Below are positions 20,854 through 30,830 of a DNA stretch of 64,000 bases, in pieces; position 1 is the stretch's first letter, and each line of letters opens with the position of its first letter. The translations under genes were made by a program, and so were the position numbers. The notes beneath the pieces are model-generated. The model worked only from the letters and a program-made list of their open reading frames with translations, was not told where the DNA came from and ran no database searches. Source of the DNA: CAWEFA01 sp963808135 (GTDB taxonomy: Bacteria > Bacteroidota > Bacteroidia > Bacteroidales > DTGW01); contig CAWEFA010000102.1 of NCBI GenBank assembly GCA_963808135.1, positions 1 to 64,000 on the forward strand, in the 5' to 3' direction.

Positions 20854-22371
20854 ATGTATAAAATAAAGTCACTAATTATATTAACCGCTACTTTGTTACT
20901 TGTAACAACATGCACAAAAATAAATATTAAGGAGTATACTTCCCTGAACCGTTTACCATCAATTACTCCAGATTATATTAATTTAATATTGCCTACAAAT
21001 ATTGCGCCGTTGAACTTTTTTATAAATGAAAAGGGAAATGCTTATTATGTAGAAATTTTCGGAAAACAAGGCAGCCAGATTGTTATTAAATCAAATAAAC
21101 CAACTGTTCAAATTAATTTAAAAAAATGGCATAGGCTACTCAAAGCAAATACAGGCAGTGAAATTTATTTCCAGGTATATATAAGAAATGAAGAAAACAA
21201 ATGGTTCAAATATGCAAGAATTACAAATAGTGTAGCTAATATAGCAATTGATAATCACCTTGCTTATCGATTAATAAATGCCGGTTATGAGTATTGGTTT
21301 CAAATGGGTTTATATCAAAGAAACCTTGAAAATTTTGACGAATCGCCTATAATACTTAGTTCATCAATTGGCGACGCTTGTGTGAACTGTCATTCATTTT
21401 GTTTAAATAATCCTCAAAAAATGATGTTGCACATCCGAAAAATCAATCCCGGAACAATATTAATTAATGGAGCTTCGGCAATTAAAATAAATACCGGCAC
21501 TGATTATACGATGTCGGCCGGCGTATATCCATCATGGCATCCAAGTGGAAAATTAATAGCTTTTTCAACAAACATTATCGGACAAAATTTTGCTTCGACC
21601 AAATCCAGCCGGATTGAAGTTACAGACAAAGCTTCAGATTTAATTCTGTATAATATAGAAACAAATACAGTTACCACTTCGCCAAAAATATCGACAAAAA
21701 ACAGGGAAAATTTGCCAACCTGGTCGCCCGATGGAAAATGGCTTTACTATATCAGCGCCCCGGAAGCTAAAACCGAGGATATAAGATTTTTTGGAAAATA
21801 CGATTTGTGCCGGATAAGCTACGATATTGCTACTAACACCTGGGGTGATGTAGACACTGTTTTAACTTCAAAAAAAACAGGATTAAGCATATCATTTCCT
21901 AAAATTTCGCCCGATGGTAAATTTTTGATGTTTTGTATGTCGAAATACGGATATTTTAACATACATCATCAGAGTTCGGATTTATATTTAATGAATTTAG
22001 CTACAAGGGAATATCATAAAATGAATGTAAACAGTGAATATTCCGAGAGCTATCATAGCTGGTCAATTACCAACAGATGGTTTGTATTTGCAAGCAGGAG
22101 GCTTGATGGACTTTATGCCAGGCCATTTATCAGCTACATTGATGAAAACGGCAATACTTCAAAGCCTTTTGTTATTCCGCAAAGGGATCCTTTGTTTTAT
22201 GATACTTTTCTTAAAAATTATAACCTCCCGGAGCTTGTAAATGGGAAAATCCAGAAGTCGGCTTTGGAGTTAAGGGACCTTGCTTACACCAAGCCTAAAA
22301 AAGCAACATTCGATACTACAGTTGATATTGATGCGTTATCGGGAGCTACAAGAATTAAACTGAAAAAATGA
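20854..22371 (+). CDS. TolB-like PD40 beta-propeller lipoprotein with a c-type heme motif
   Basis: This 505-residue protein has a lipoprotein signal (LVTT-C, Cys20). The mature domain starts with a beta-sandwich-like region. A CXXCH motif (DACVNCHSF) follows at about residue 180, which in exported proteins usually binds heme c covalently. Several PD40/TolB propeller blades come next (YPSWHPSGKLIAFSTN, LPTWSPDGKWLYYIS, FPKISPDGKFLMFC). It follows the DUF6057 membrane protein with 21 bases between, and such pairs recur in Bacteroidota. Heme binding and any electron-transfer or sensing role are inferred from one motif only. Confidence 0.78.
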   Translation: MYKIKSLIILTATLLLVTTCTKINIKEYTSLNRLPSITPDYINLILPTNIAPLNFFINEKGNAYYVEIFGKQGSQIVIKSNKPTVQINLKKWHRLLKANTGSEIYFQVYIRNEENKWFKYARITNSVANIAIDNHLAYRLINAGYEYWFQMGLYQRNLENFDESPIILSSSIGDACVNCHSFCLNNPQKMMLHIRKINPGTILINGASAIKINTGTDYTMSAGVYPSWHPSGKLIAFSTNIIGQNFASTKSSRIEVTDKASDLILYNIETNTVTTSPKISTKNRENLPTWSPDGKWLYYISAPEAKTEDIRFFGKYDLCRISYDIATNTWGDVDTVLTSKKTGLSISFPKISPDGKFLMFCMSKYGYFNIHHQSSDLYLMNLATREYHKMNVNSEYSESYHSWSITNRWFVFASRRLDGLYARPFISYIDENGNTSKPFVIPQRDPLFYDTFLKNYNLPELVNGKIQKSALELRDLAYTKPKKATFDTTVDIDALSGATRIKLKK

Positions 22372-22380
22372 ATTGTCTTT

Positions 22381-23088
22381 TTAAGGTATCATTAATTCCG
22401 ATTTTTTCAATTGGAATTTAAATACTTTGTTACAATTATTAATTCCAATAAATATTGTGTCTGGTTCATAATTCTTTGATAACGCAATTACCCTATAACT
22501 TAGGTTGCTTTTTAACCTGGCATTTCCAATATTTCTGGTTTCTAAAAATTTTATCTTAGCTGGTTCTGAACTACAATTACCAATTTTAACTGTTTTAGCA
22601 ACTGCTTTTTCTAATTTATTTTCAGCTACCAGAATATATACACCTGGCGGTATGTAGCCGGTTTCAAGTTTGAATAATATAATTCCAGCAGGATAGTTGT
22701 TGCAATGGGTTGCAATTTTTTTCCCCATAATATCATAGAGCGATATAGAAATTTCAGAATTTATAGGATTATTTAAACTAAAATTAGTTGAAGTTTCAAA
22801 TAAATTAGGACAGTTTAAAGAATATGTAATTTTATCTTGCTTATTTGCATTTTTACCAATATCCGTAAAAATTGTATCGAGGTATAAAGTTGTTTCTATT
22901 ACAGTTTTTTCTCTATTTGAGGTTAATTCCTTTATTGATAATTTATCCAGAGGTACTATTTCATTTGTTAAACAATCCTCTCCAATAAATGAAACGAAAC
23001 AAAACTGTGAAAATGAATTGGCAAAAAATATAAAAAAGAAAAAAATAATTAAATATAATTTATTTATGAGAAGCTTATTTTTTGCCAT
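22381..23088 (-). CDS. Exported protein with an internal T9SS-sorting-like beta domain
   Basis: ATG 23088 is preferred because the sequence then starts MAKNKLLINKLYL and runs into a strong signal helix ending NSFSQ. Around residues 85-150 the sequence NFSLNNPINSEISISLYD, then GKKIATHCNN and PPGVYILVAEN, strongly resembles the type IX secretion C-terminal sorting domain. Here about 75 residues follow it, including four cysteines, so it is not at the C-terminus. Whether it still works as a sorting signal is uncertain. The gene is convergent with the PD40 gene, ten bases apart. Confidence 0.6.
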   Translation of the reverse strand: MAKNKLLINKLYLIIFFFFIFFANSFSQFCFVSFIGEDCLTNEIVPLDKLSIKELTSNREKTVIETTLYLDTIFTDIGKNANKQDKITYSLNCPNLFETSTNFSLNNPINSEISISLYDIMGKKIATHCNNYPAGIILFKLETGYIPPGVYILVAENKLEKAVAKTVKIGNCSSEPAKIKFLETRNIGNARLKSNLSYRVIALSKNYEPDTIFIGINNCNKVFKFQLKKSELMIP

Positions 23089-23133
23089 TACTTTAATAAA
23101 CTGCAACGGTTTAAGATTCGATAAAATTAGCAC

Positions 23134-23361
23134 TTTTAATAGAATTGGAAAATATATTAATTAAAATAAGTTGAATACGAAGACAGGCATTTGTTATATT
23201 TTCAAGGTGTCTGTTTTTCCAATATTGAATATAAATATTTGACCAAAATTCATAACACTAAAAAAAGGATGCCGGTTATTTATGGAGACAGCAATAAAAA
23301 AACACCTGATACATTGAATGGGAGATTAGATGATTTTTCGCCCAAATTGTTTTAAACAATA
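23134..23361. other. Intergenic stretch with a possible gene remnant
   Basis: A 28-codon frame at 23269-23355 (beginning MPVIYGDSNKKTPDT) looks more protein-like than its surroundings, but it is too short to assign. Nothing else was recognised. Confidence 0.25.
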
Positions 23362-25317
23362 TTAATGGTAATCGATTTTAAATCTATTAATCAAATCTTT
23401 TAGTTTTGCCACTTGCGCTTCAATCTCTTCTGAAAACACGGCCATTCTTTTAGCATTATTGTTATTCTGTTTAATTGTATCATTAAGATTACCTACAGCC
23501 ATGTCAATCTCATCAATACTTATATTTTGTTCAATATTTGATGATAAAATATTGCTAATTAACGAACTGCTGTTTTCTATTTCGGGTATTGTTTGATCGA
23601 GCATATTTCCGGCAGCTTCTGAATCTATTTGACACTGGTTAATTAATGATGTAATTTCATCAGCAGCAGATTGACTTCTTTCTGCAAGTTTTCTAACCTC
23701 GGAAGCGACAACCGCAAATCCTCTACCGTGAACACCCGCATGAGCAGCTTCAACCGCTGCATTCAAAGCTAATATATTTGTTTGTAAAGCTATATCATTA
23801 ATAATGCCAATTCTTTCAGAGATAACATTCATGCTTGTTACAGCTTTTATTGATAATCGAACGCTTTGCTTTATTTTTTTGCTGGTTATTTTTGAAACTT
23901 CCTCTGCATTTTTAAAGTGCTCCGAATTCTTATGAATTCGTTCAGCCATGATTTGAATAGATTTATTAACTTTATCCGATGTATCATATTGATGATAAGA
24001 AGCAGTCAGCAATTGTTTTGAACTCCCTGAAAGCGATTTGGCTGTGTTTGTAAGTTGTTCCGAACCGTCATAAATACCTTTAACAATATCTTTCAATTTA
24101 TTTGCCATGTTTTCCAACGCGATCGTAAGCTGGCCAAGCTCATCAGTTCTTTTATATACTATATGTGTCGTTAAATTTCCATTGCCAATATCGCTGGCAA
24201 ACCTTATGCTTTCTTCAAGAGGTTTTACCAATTTATCTGTAATTAAGAATGTTAAAAGCAAAAGTATGCTCAATCCTATTATTGCAATAATAATAGAAAA
24301 CAACAATGCTCTGTTCGATCGATGAAAAATAGTTTTCATTGGTACAGCAACGCCAATTGCCCAAGGTTTTGTTTTATGGCTCAGAATAATTGGTGCAAAT
24401 GAAATGTAATATTCATCACCATCCATATTTCCAACATAAGAAATAGCACTGCCTTTTTTTATCGTAGCGGTTATGTGAAATAATTGGTCATCATAATCGT
24501 AAATATTTTTGAATAGTTTTCCACTCTTTGCAGTATCCCTGTGTACAATAATTGTCCCACCATTGGATACTATCATTGAGAAGCTATTTTCAAACAACTT
24601 TATGCTTTGGGCAAAGGGTTCGAGTTTATGCAAGTCCAAATCAATCCCGGCCAAACCAACGAATTTTTTACTACTATCGAAAAGCGGGACACAAATGCTT
24701 GTCATTAATATAGATTTGCTGCTATCATATCCGTAAGTATCATAATATGGTTCACTAAATTCGATAGCCTTGCTCAGCATAATTTTATAATAATCGCCTT
24801 CTTTATTATGGCCTTTAGTATCTAAGAAATCTTCCTGTAGTTTAATATCTTTTCCGGCCCAATAATAAGTAAAACGATGCCGGCCATAATCAAATGCCCA
24901 AGTATTATCAATTGATGACAGCTGTATATTTAACCATACCGACAATAATTCAGGCATGTGTTCGATAATGCTTTTTAGGCTGTTTTTATAAATATCAAGT
25001 CTTATATTTGAAGGCAATTTCAAATTTGATTGAAACACTTCTGCCATGCCGACTGTTTGATTGAGATAAGCGTTTAATTCTGCCGTCATTAGATTTGAAT
25101 ATTCCCGGGCATAGCTATCGGCAACTGCTTTAGCTGAAGTAATTGTTTCCTGTCTGATACGGCTTAATAAAAAAATTCCAATTGCAGAATATACTATCAA
25201 TGCTGAAAATAATACGGATACAATAAACCTGTACCTGAGCCCCTTACCTGAAAATAAAGTAAATTTTATTTTTGGTAATTTTAATAACCTAAAAAACCTA
25301 ATATATTTTGAAAACAT
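23362..25317 (-). CDS. Methyl-accepting chemotaxis protein with periplasmic Cache sensor
   Basis: The 651 residues show the standard receptor layout. There is an N-terminal membrane helix (about 29-50), a dCache-type extracellular sensor (about 60-330, with VWLNIQLSSID and FVGLAGIDLDLHKL), a second membrane helix (about 340-360), and a HAMP domain (DKLVKPLEESIRFASDIGNG). A cytoplasmic signalling hairpin follows, with the conserved tip IALQTNILALNAAVEAA and GRGFAVVASEVRKLA. It would sense a small extracellular molecule and control a CheA-type kinase. No che or flagellar genes are in the window, so the output (gliding, another pathway) is unknown. The gene stands alone. Confidence 0.92.
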   Translation of the reverse strand: MFSKYIRFFRLLKLPKIKFTLFSGKGLRYRFIVSVLFSALIVYSAIGIFLLSRIRQETITSAKAVADSYAREYSNLMTAELNAYLNQTVGMAEVFQSNLKLPSNIRLDIYKNSLKSIIEHMPELLSVWLNIQLSSIDNTWAFDYGRHRFTYYWAGKDIKLQEDFLDTKGHNKEGDYYKIMLSKAIEFSEPYYDTYGYDSSKSILMTSICVPLFDSSKKFVGLAGIDLDLHKLEPFAQSIKLFENSFSMIVSNGGTIIVHRDTAKSGKLFKNIYDYDDQLFHITATIKKGSAISYVGNMDGDEYYISFAPIILSHKTKPWAIGVAVPMKTIFHRSNRALLFSIIIAIIGLSILLLLTFLITDKLVKPLEESIRFASDIGNGNLTTHIVYKRTDELGQLTIALENMANKLKDIVKGIYDGSEQLTNTAKSLSGSSKQLLTASYHQYDTSDKVNKSIQIMAERIHKNSEHFKNAEEVSKITSKKIKQSVRLSIKAVTSMNVISERIGIINDIALQTNILALNAAVEAAHAGVHGRGFAVVASEVRKLAERSQSAADEITSLINQCQIDSEAAGNMLDQTIPEIENSSSLISNILSSNIEQNISIDEIDMAVGNLNDTIKQNNNNAKRMAVFSEEIEAQVAKLKDLINRFKIDYH

Positions 25318-25676
25318 GAATAGTTATTTAGAATAGGCTAAAATAAAATAAAAAATCTTATAATAAAATAATGTTAAGGCTTTGGTTAATAAAATAATTT
25401 TGGTATGAATCTTAAAGATTTTGAATAAAATAAAACAATAAATAGATTCAAATTCTTATTTAATCAAAAGAATTCCTCGTAGCTCTGCTACGGGGTAAAA
25501 TCAAATAATAGGTTTGCTATGCAAACTCCATTGTTGTATTTTCTTTGATACCTCGCAGCTCTGCTGCGGGGTAGTTCATTGGTAAAAGTAAATAATATAT
25601 TGTTATTAGTAATTTTGCTATAACAATTTACTTTATTTATTTTGCTGATAATTTAAATTTAAAATAAACAAACAAA
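25318..25676. other. Intergenic region with one dispersed repeat and a fabG promoter box
   Basis: It holds repeat copy 3 (25460-25579). TAATTTTG at 25610-25617 matches the Bacteroidota -7 box about 60 bases before fabG, though no good upstream element was found. The remainder is featureless AT-rich sequence. Confidence 0.5.
25460..25579 (-). repeat. Dispersed three-hairpin repeat, copy 3 (reverse)
   Basis: This is the full element in reverse orientation, from TTTAATCAAAAG to GGGGTAGTTCAT, with intact end hairpins CGTAGC-tct-GCTACG and CGCAGC-tct-GCTGCG and the central TTTGC-tat-GCAAA. It lies between two divergent genes, just before the fabG promoter region. Confidence 0.88.
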
Positions 25677-26423
25677 ATGAAATTATTAGAAGGAAAAACA
25701 GCTATAATTACCGGAGGCGCAAGAGGCATAGGAAAAGCAATAGCAATAAAATTTGCCGGAGAAGGTGCTAATATCGCATTAACAGATTTAATAAATGACG
25801 ATAATGTAAAATCAATGCTTTCCGAACTAAATGCCAAAGGGGTAATTGCAAAAGCATATTTTTCAAATGCGGCAAATTTTAATGAAACGCAAACCGTAGT
25901 AAACCAAATTATTTCCGATTTTGGCAGGATTGATATTCTGGTTAACAATGCAGGAATTACTAAAGATGCCCTTCTTTTACGAATGACAGAAGAACAATGG
26001 GACGCAGTAATAAATGTCAATTTGAAATCGGTTTTTAATTTTACTAAAGCAGTTCAAAATACGATGCTTAAACAAAAAAGCGGAAGTATAATTAACATGA
26101 GCTCAGTAGTAGGTATTTCAGGAAATGTTGGCCAGGCAAATTATTCAGCTTCAAAGGCCGGAATTATAGGGTTCACAAAATCAATTGCAAAAGAATTAGC
26201 TTCCAGAAATATTCGCAGTAACGCTATTGCACCGGGTTTTATAATATCTGATATGACGGCAAAACTTTCACAGGAGGTTCGAGACGAATGGATTGCAAAA
26301 ATTCCTTTAAAACGTGGAGGAACTCCGGAAGATGTGGCAAATGTTGCGTTATTTCTTGCTTCCGAATTATCTTCATATGTTAATGGCCAGGTAATTAATG
26401 TTTGCGGTGGTGTAAATACATAA
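25677..26423 (+). CDS. fabG: 3-oxoacyl-[acyl-carrier-protein] reductase
   Basis: This 248-residue short-chain dehydrogenase has the NADP motif TGGARGIGKAIA, NNAGITKD, the catalytic Ser in INMSSVVG, the YSASKAG Tyr-Lys pair, and a C-terminus ending SYVNGQVINVCGG typical of FabG. It reduces 3-oxoacyl-ACP in fatty-acid elongation. Length and motifs are those of true FabG rather than a generic SDR. It stands alone, 154 bases before an unrelated lipoprotein gene. Confidence 0.9.
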   Translation: MKLLEGKTAIITGGARGIGKAIAIKFAGEGANIALTDLINDDNVKSMLSELNAKGVIAKAYFSNAANFNETQTVVNQIISDFGRIDILVNNAGITKDALLLRMTEEQWDAVINVNLKSVFNFTKAVQNTMLKQKSGSIINMSSVVGISGNVGQANYSASKAGIIGFTKSIAKELASRNIRSNAIAPGFIISDMTAKLSQEVRDEWIAKIPLKRGGTPEDVANVALFLASELSSYVNGQVINVCGGVNT

Positions 26424-26576
26424 TTATTTTAAAGTAAAATATATTTATACAAAATAAATTTCCCGGATGAATGTTATAATTATGGCCATTCAATCAGCTA
26501 TAATATTTGCTAACATTTTTATCTAAAATTGAGTGGGTATAAGTTTTCTAAAATAATTTTTTTCAAATATTTATAA

Positions 26577-27581
26577 ATGATAAGATTTTGTTGGGTTTGT
26601 AACAAACTATTGATCGTTTTGGCCTTTTTAATAATAAATGCATGTAGCACTTATGTGCCAATTGAAATACAAGTGTTACAACCAGCAAATATTAAAATCT
26701 CGCCTGAAATATATAAAGTGCTTTTTATAAACAATGCCAATTACAAACAAAATATCAGCGTTATACAAATTAATAACATAAATGATGATAGCATCGAATC
26801 AGATGAGTATTTTAACGGGCTATATAATGTTTTGTCAAATTCGCCCCGTTATGAAATGGCCAATGCAAATCCTGTTTATCTTGTTAAACCTGGGTTTAAT
26901 GATCGGTATAGCAGTATCGATTTTCCGACTTTACAAAAATTATGCTCTGATAGCAATGCAGATGCAGCCATTGTATTAGAAAAATACGAATTGCTGTACA
27001 CTAAGAAAATCAGGTTACAATATTTGGCAGATCAGGGATGCTTTCGTGGAACTTTTGAAATGGTAAATAACTCGTTATGGAAAATATACATTCCTGAAAC
27101 GCAAAAAGTTGAAGATGATTTTTTACTAAAAGATACATTATATTGGGATGGTTATGGCGCTAACGAAAATCAAATAATTCAACAATTTCCGAGTTTGAGG
27201 GATGCAAGTTTACAATCCTGTTTTTATGCAGGTGAAAAATATGGGGAACGTATTGCCCAAACCTGGAAACAAGTTGACAGATACCTAATCAATTGCAATA
27301 ACAATGATTTTAAAAAAGCTCATACTTTGGCTATTCAGGGTCAATGGGATGATGCCATTGAACTTTGGAAAAAGTTTGTTAATCGTAAAAATAAGAGATT
27401 AGCTTCTTTTGCAACTTATAACATTGCAGTTGCATGCGAAACATTAGATCACATCGATTTGGCTCTCGATTGGGCATCTAAATCTTATTTTATTAAAAAA
27501 TCGCAAATTGTTGACGATTATATTATGTTGCTTGAGAATAGAAAAGAGCAGCAAGAAGTAATAGAAAACCAATTTAAATGA
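26577..27581 (+). CDS. DUF6340-family lipoprotein
   Basis: This 334-residue protein has a lipoprotein signal (Cys23 in IINA-C). The start CSTYVPIEIQVLQPANI and the later segments DAAIVLEKYELLY and YWDGYG fit the Bacteroidota DUF6340 family of unknown function. The last 70 residues resemble a TPR-like helical pair (LAIQGQWDDAIELWKKFV and ASFATYNIAVACETL). It is likely at the outer membrane, facing the periplasm. It is followed 48 bases later by a membrane protease gene. No function is assigned. Confidence 0.7.
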   Translation: MIRFCWVCNKLLIVLAFLIINACSTYVPIEIQVLQPANIKISPEIYKVLFINNANYKQNISVIQINNINDDSIESDEYFNGLYNVLSNSPRYEMANANPVYLVKPGFNDRYSSIDFPTLQKLCSDSNADAAIVLEKYELLYTKKIRLQYLADQGCFRGTFEMVNNSLWKIYIPETQKVEDDFLLKDTLYWDGYGANENQIIQQFPSLRDASLQSCFYAGEKYGERIAQTWKQVDRYLINCNNNDFKKAHTLAIQGQWDDAIELWKKFVNRKNKRLASFATYNIAVACETLDHIDLALDWASKSYFIKKSQIVDDYIMLLENRKEQQEVIENQFK

Positions 27582-27629
27582 ATAATTGTTATTTAATAAA
27601 AATCTTAATATTATTTTAATTCTTAAAAC

Positions 27630-28878
27630 ATGAATTATTTATTAATAGTAATTTACATTATCATAATTATTGATTTTTTACTTGAACGTTTTTTATCAAT
27701 TCTTAATTCGGCTAAACGTAAACGCCCTTTACCAATTGAGTTAGAAAATGTTTTTGATAAAGAAACTTACGCTAAAGCCCAGGCATATAAATTAGAATAT
27801 GAAAATTTCGGGATGATAACTGCAGCTTTTTCATTTATAGTTTTGCTTTCAATGTTAATTTTTAAAGGTTTCGCATTTACCGATGAATGGGTAAGACATT
27901 TTACAGAAAACAAAATATTTTTGCCATTGGTGTTTTTTGGAATTCTTTTCTTTGCTTTTGATATTATAGGAACGCCATTTGATTTATACAGCACTTTTGT
28001 AATTGAAGAAAAGTATAGATTTAATAAAACAACACCTTTATTATATTTTACTGATAAATTAAAAGGCTATTTATTAGGAATTTTAATAGGAGGAGGGTTG
28101 CTTACATTATTTATTTGGTTTTACTATAGAACAGGTAAAAATTTCTGGCTTTATATCTGGATTTTATTTACCTGTTTTTCAATATTAATGTCAATGTTTT
28201 ATTCTAATGTTATTGTTCCATTATTCAATAAACAAAAACCTTTGGAGGATGGTGAATTGAGGCAGGCAATAACGGATTTTGTAAAAAGAGCCGGATTTAA
28301 GCTAAAAAACATTTATATTATTGACGGTTCAAAAAGGTCTACAAAAGCTAATGCATATTTTACAGGTTTAGGCCCAAAGAAACGGATAGTCCTTTTTGAT
28401 ACTCTTCTTGACCAGCTTTCCACCCAGGAAATAGTAGCTGTACTGGCACATGAAATAGGCCATTATAAAAAGAAACATACAACTATTGGCACAATAACAT
28501 CAATCATTCAAATAGGACTTACATTGTTTATTTTATCATTATTTATAGGAAATCCATTGCTTTCAGCAGCATTGGGAGTGCATAAGCCGGGTATACATAT
28601 TGGATTAATCGTATTTGGAATATTGTATAGCCCAATTTCAACATTTATAGGACTTGGGATGAACGTGCTATCAAGAAAACATGAGTATTCAAGCTGATAG
28701 TTTTGCTGCAACATACGAGCTTTCGGACAATTTGATAAATGCATTAAAAAAACTTTCTGTAAAAAACCTTAGTAATATAAACCCTCATCCTGTATATGTT
28801 TTCTTTCATTACTCACACCCTACATTACTTCAGCGCATCCGTGCTTTAAATAAGCTGCAAGGTGCAATTGAAAAATAA
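27630..28878 (+). CDS. M48-family (Ste24/CAAX-protease-like) membrane endopeptidase, frameshifted
   Basis: This is a multi-spanning membrane zinc protease of about 415 residues. The zinc motif HEIGH is in VLAHEIGHYKKKH, and the third ligand region SRKHEY-QADSFAA lies at the frame break. The first frame ends at 28697 with HEYSS. Removing one T from the TT at 28688-28689 restores HEYQADSFAATYELSDNLINALKKLS and PHPVYVFFHYSHPTLLQRI, the classic Ste24 ending. It would process or degrade membrane proteins from the cytoplasmic side. A sequence error is the simplest explanation for the break. Two tRNA genes follow. Confidence 0.85.
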
Positions 28879-28905
28879 TAATATTAACCTTTTCATTAAA
28901 ATTGA

Positions 28906-28913
28906 TATTTTTG
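28906..28913 (+). promoter_or_regulatory. Putative -7 box upstream of tRNA-Thr
   Basis: TATTTTTG matches the Bacteroidota consensus TAnnTTTG and lies 57 bases before the tRNA-Thr gene, in a gap without any protein gene. No convincing -33 element was found. Confidence 0.4.
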
Positions 28914-28970
28914 TTTCTTTATAATAATGTTCGGGGTTAATAAAAGAAAATATAATTAATTTAGAAATGC

Positions 28971-29043
28971 GCCTCTTTAGCTCAGTTGGTAGAGCAGCTG
29001 TTTCGTAAACAGCAGGTCGGGGGTTCAAATCCCCTGAGAGGCT
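28971..29043 (+). tRNA. tRNA-Thr (anticodon CGT)
   Basis: The gene is 73 nt long. The acceptor stem GCCTCTT pairs with GAGAGGC. The D-arm is TAGCTCAGTTGGTAGAGC. The anticodon stem GCTGT / ACAGC holds the loop TTCGTAA. The T-arm GGGGGTTCAAATCCCC is complete. CCA is not encoded. A second tRNA follows 56 bases later, probably on the same transcript. Confidence 0.95.
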
Positions 29044-29099
29044 CTTATAATTGATTACTTTTATTTATTATTGATTTTTAATTGATAATAAATTATTTT

Positions 29100-29172
<73 letters not shown>

Positions 29173-29227
29173 CTTATTTTATTCCTTGCATTTTAGATTC
29201 TTTTTTAAATCGTTCAAGAACAATAGA

Positions 29228-30466
29228 ATGTATGCAGATATTATTACAATTGGCGATGAATTGCTAATTGGGCAGGTTGTTAATTCAAATGCAGCATGGT
29301 TGGGCAACCAACTAAATTACATTGGTATAAAGGTAAATAGAATTACAAGTGTCGGCGATTTACATAATGAAATTATTAATATTTTAAAAGAAGCAAGCTC
29401 GCGCTCACAAGTAATAATAATAACGGGAGGGTTGGGGCCTACTTCTGACGATATTACCAAACCGGCTTTATGCGAATATTTCAATACTTCACTGAAATTT
29501 GACGACTCTGTTTTCAAACAAATAAAAACTTTTGTCGACAAGCGCGGAGGGACAATGAATGAATTGAACCGCAACCAGGCAATGGTGCCTTCAAGCGCAA
29601 CTATTCTTCAAAATAAACAAGGTACTGCCCCGGGCTTATGGTTCGAAAAAGATAATATTATTTATGTTTCACTTCCGGGAGTACCCTTCGAAATGGAGGA
29701 ACTGGTGAAGGTTTATATTTTACCAAAATTGATAGAAAAATTTCAATTGCCTTCCATTTATCATAAAACTATACTTACGACAGGAATTCCTGAGTCAAAT
29801 CTTGCATTGCTTATTAACGATTGGGAAAAACAATTGCCTGAAAATATAAAATTGGCATACCTGCCTTCGCCGGGCATTGTAAAACTTAGGTTGACAGGTA
29901 TTGGAGATTCAACTATAATAGATAGCATAAAAGCGGAAATAATAAAATTACAATCAATTTTAAAAGATTTAATTTTTGGTTTTGATGATGATACTTTAGA
30001 AAAACTAATTGGCCGGCTATTAAGCGCCAAACATAAAACTGTATCTACAGTTGAAAGTTGTACAGGTGGAAATATTGCAAAGATGATTACTTCAGTGCCG
30101 GGCAGTTCCGAATATTATGTCGGAAGCATAGTGGCTTATTCAAATTATATTAAAATAAACGAACTCGATATTCCCGAAACACTTATAAACCAATTTGGAG
30201 CAGTGAGCAAACAGGTAGTGGAATCAATGGCAACCGGGGCTATAAAAAAGTTAGGTTCAAATTATTCAATTGCAATTTCGGGCATTGCAGGGCCAACTGG
30301 AGGTTCTGATGAAAAGCCGATAGGCACAACATGGATTGCGGTAGCGTCTGAAAATACTGTTATTTCAGGAAAATATATATTTGGAGGCACCCGGGAACGT
30401 AATATTACATTGGCAAGCATAAAAGGTTTGGATATGTTAAGGAAGCTTTTATTAAGTAATTGTTGA
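29228..30466 (+). CDS. cinA: CinA-like protein (competence/damage-inducible; NMN amidohydrolase type)
   Basis: ATG 29228 gives the family start MYADIITIGDELLIGQVVN. The frame extends upstream only into the tRNA-Gly trailer. The N-terminal MoCF-like domain has ITGGLGPTSDDITKPAL and a SLPGVPFEME segment. The C-terminal PncC-like domain has STVESCTGGNIAKMIT, GSIVAYSNYIK and GIAGPTGGSDEKPIGTTW. The 412 residues are normal for full-length CinA. The family cleaves ADP-ribose or deamidates NMN in NAD recycling. It precedes the ribosomal-protein operon by about 100 bases. Confidence 0.93.
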   Translation: MYADIITIGDELLIGQVVNSNAAWLGNQLNYIGIKVNRITSVGDLHNEIINILKEASSRSQVIIITGGLGPTSDDITKPALCEYFNTSLKFDDSVFKQIKTFVDKRGGTMNELNRNQAMVPSSATILQNKQGTAPGLWFEKDNIIYVSLPGVPFEMEELVKVYILPKLIEKFQLPSIYHKTILTTGIPESNLALLINDWEKQLPENIKLAYLPSPGIVKLRLTGIGDSTIIDSIKAEIIKLQSILKDLIFGFDDDTLEKLIGRLLSAKHKTVSTVESCTGGNIAKMITSVPGSSEYYVGSIVAYSNYIKINELDIPETLINQFGAVSKQVVESMATGAIKKLGSNYSIAISGIAGPTGGSDEKPIGTTWIAVASENTVISGKYIFGGTRERNITLASIKGLDMLRKLLLSNC

Positions 30467-30500
30467 ATATTTTTAACAAATAAAAAAAAATTAAAGAAGC

Positions 30501-30531
30501 TTGTATATTTAACTTTTATTCAGTTATTTTG
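30501..30531 (+). promoter_or_regulatory. Candidate promoter of the rpmB operon
   Basis: TTG at 30501-30503 and TTATTTTG at 30524-30531 are 20 bases apart, close to the Bacteroidota -33/-7 arrangement. The -7 element has one mismatch to TAnnTTTG. The pair lies 37 bases before rpmB. Confidence 0.4.
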
Positions 30532-30567
30532 CGAACCGTTTTTGGATAGAGTTAAAATTAAATTAAA

Positions 30568-30810
30568 ATGTCAAGAGTTTGTCAATTAACAGGGAAAAGC
30601 GCTCTAATAGGCAATAACGTTTCTCACTCTAAACGTCGTACAAAAAGAGTTTTTAAGCCAAATCTTTTTACAAAGAAATTCTTTTTAGAAGATGAAAACC
30701 GTTGGGTTACATTAAAGGTATCGGCAGCAGGTATTAGGCTTATCAATAAAAAAGGACTTAAAATTGCCTTAAGCGAAGCAAAAGATAAAGGATTTATTTG
30801 CAGTTATTAA
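30568..30810 (+). CDS. rpmB: 50S ribosomal protein L28
   Basis: The 80-residue basic protein starts MSRVCQLTGKSALIGNNVSHS and continues RRTKRVFKPNLF, the L28 signature. It is part of the large ribosomal subunit. It is the first gene of a compact unit with rpmG (20 bases on) and a DUF4295 gene, an order conserved across Bacteroidota. Confidence 0.96.
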   Translation: MSRVCQLTGKSALIGNNVSHSKRRTKRVFKPNLFTKKFFLEDENRWVTLKVSAAGIRLINKKGLKIALSEAKDKGFICSY

Positions 30811-30830
30811 TAAAAAAAGATTAAGTAAAG

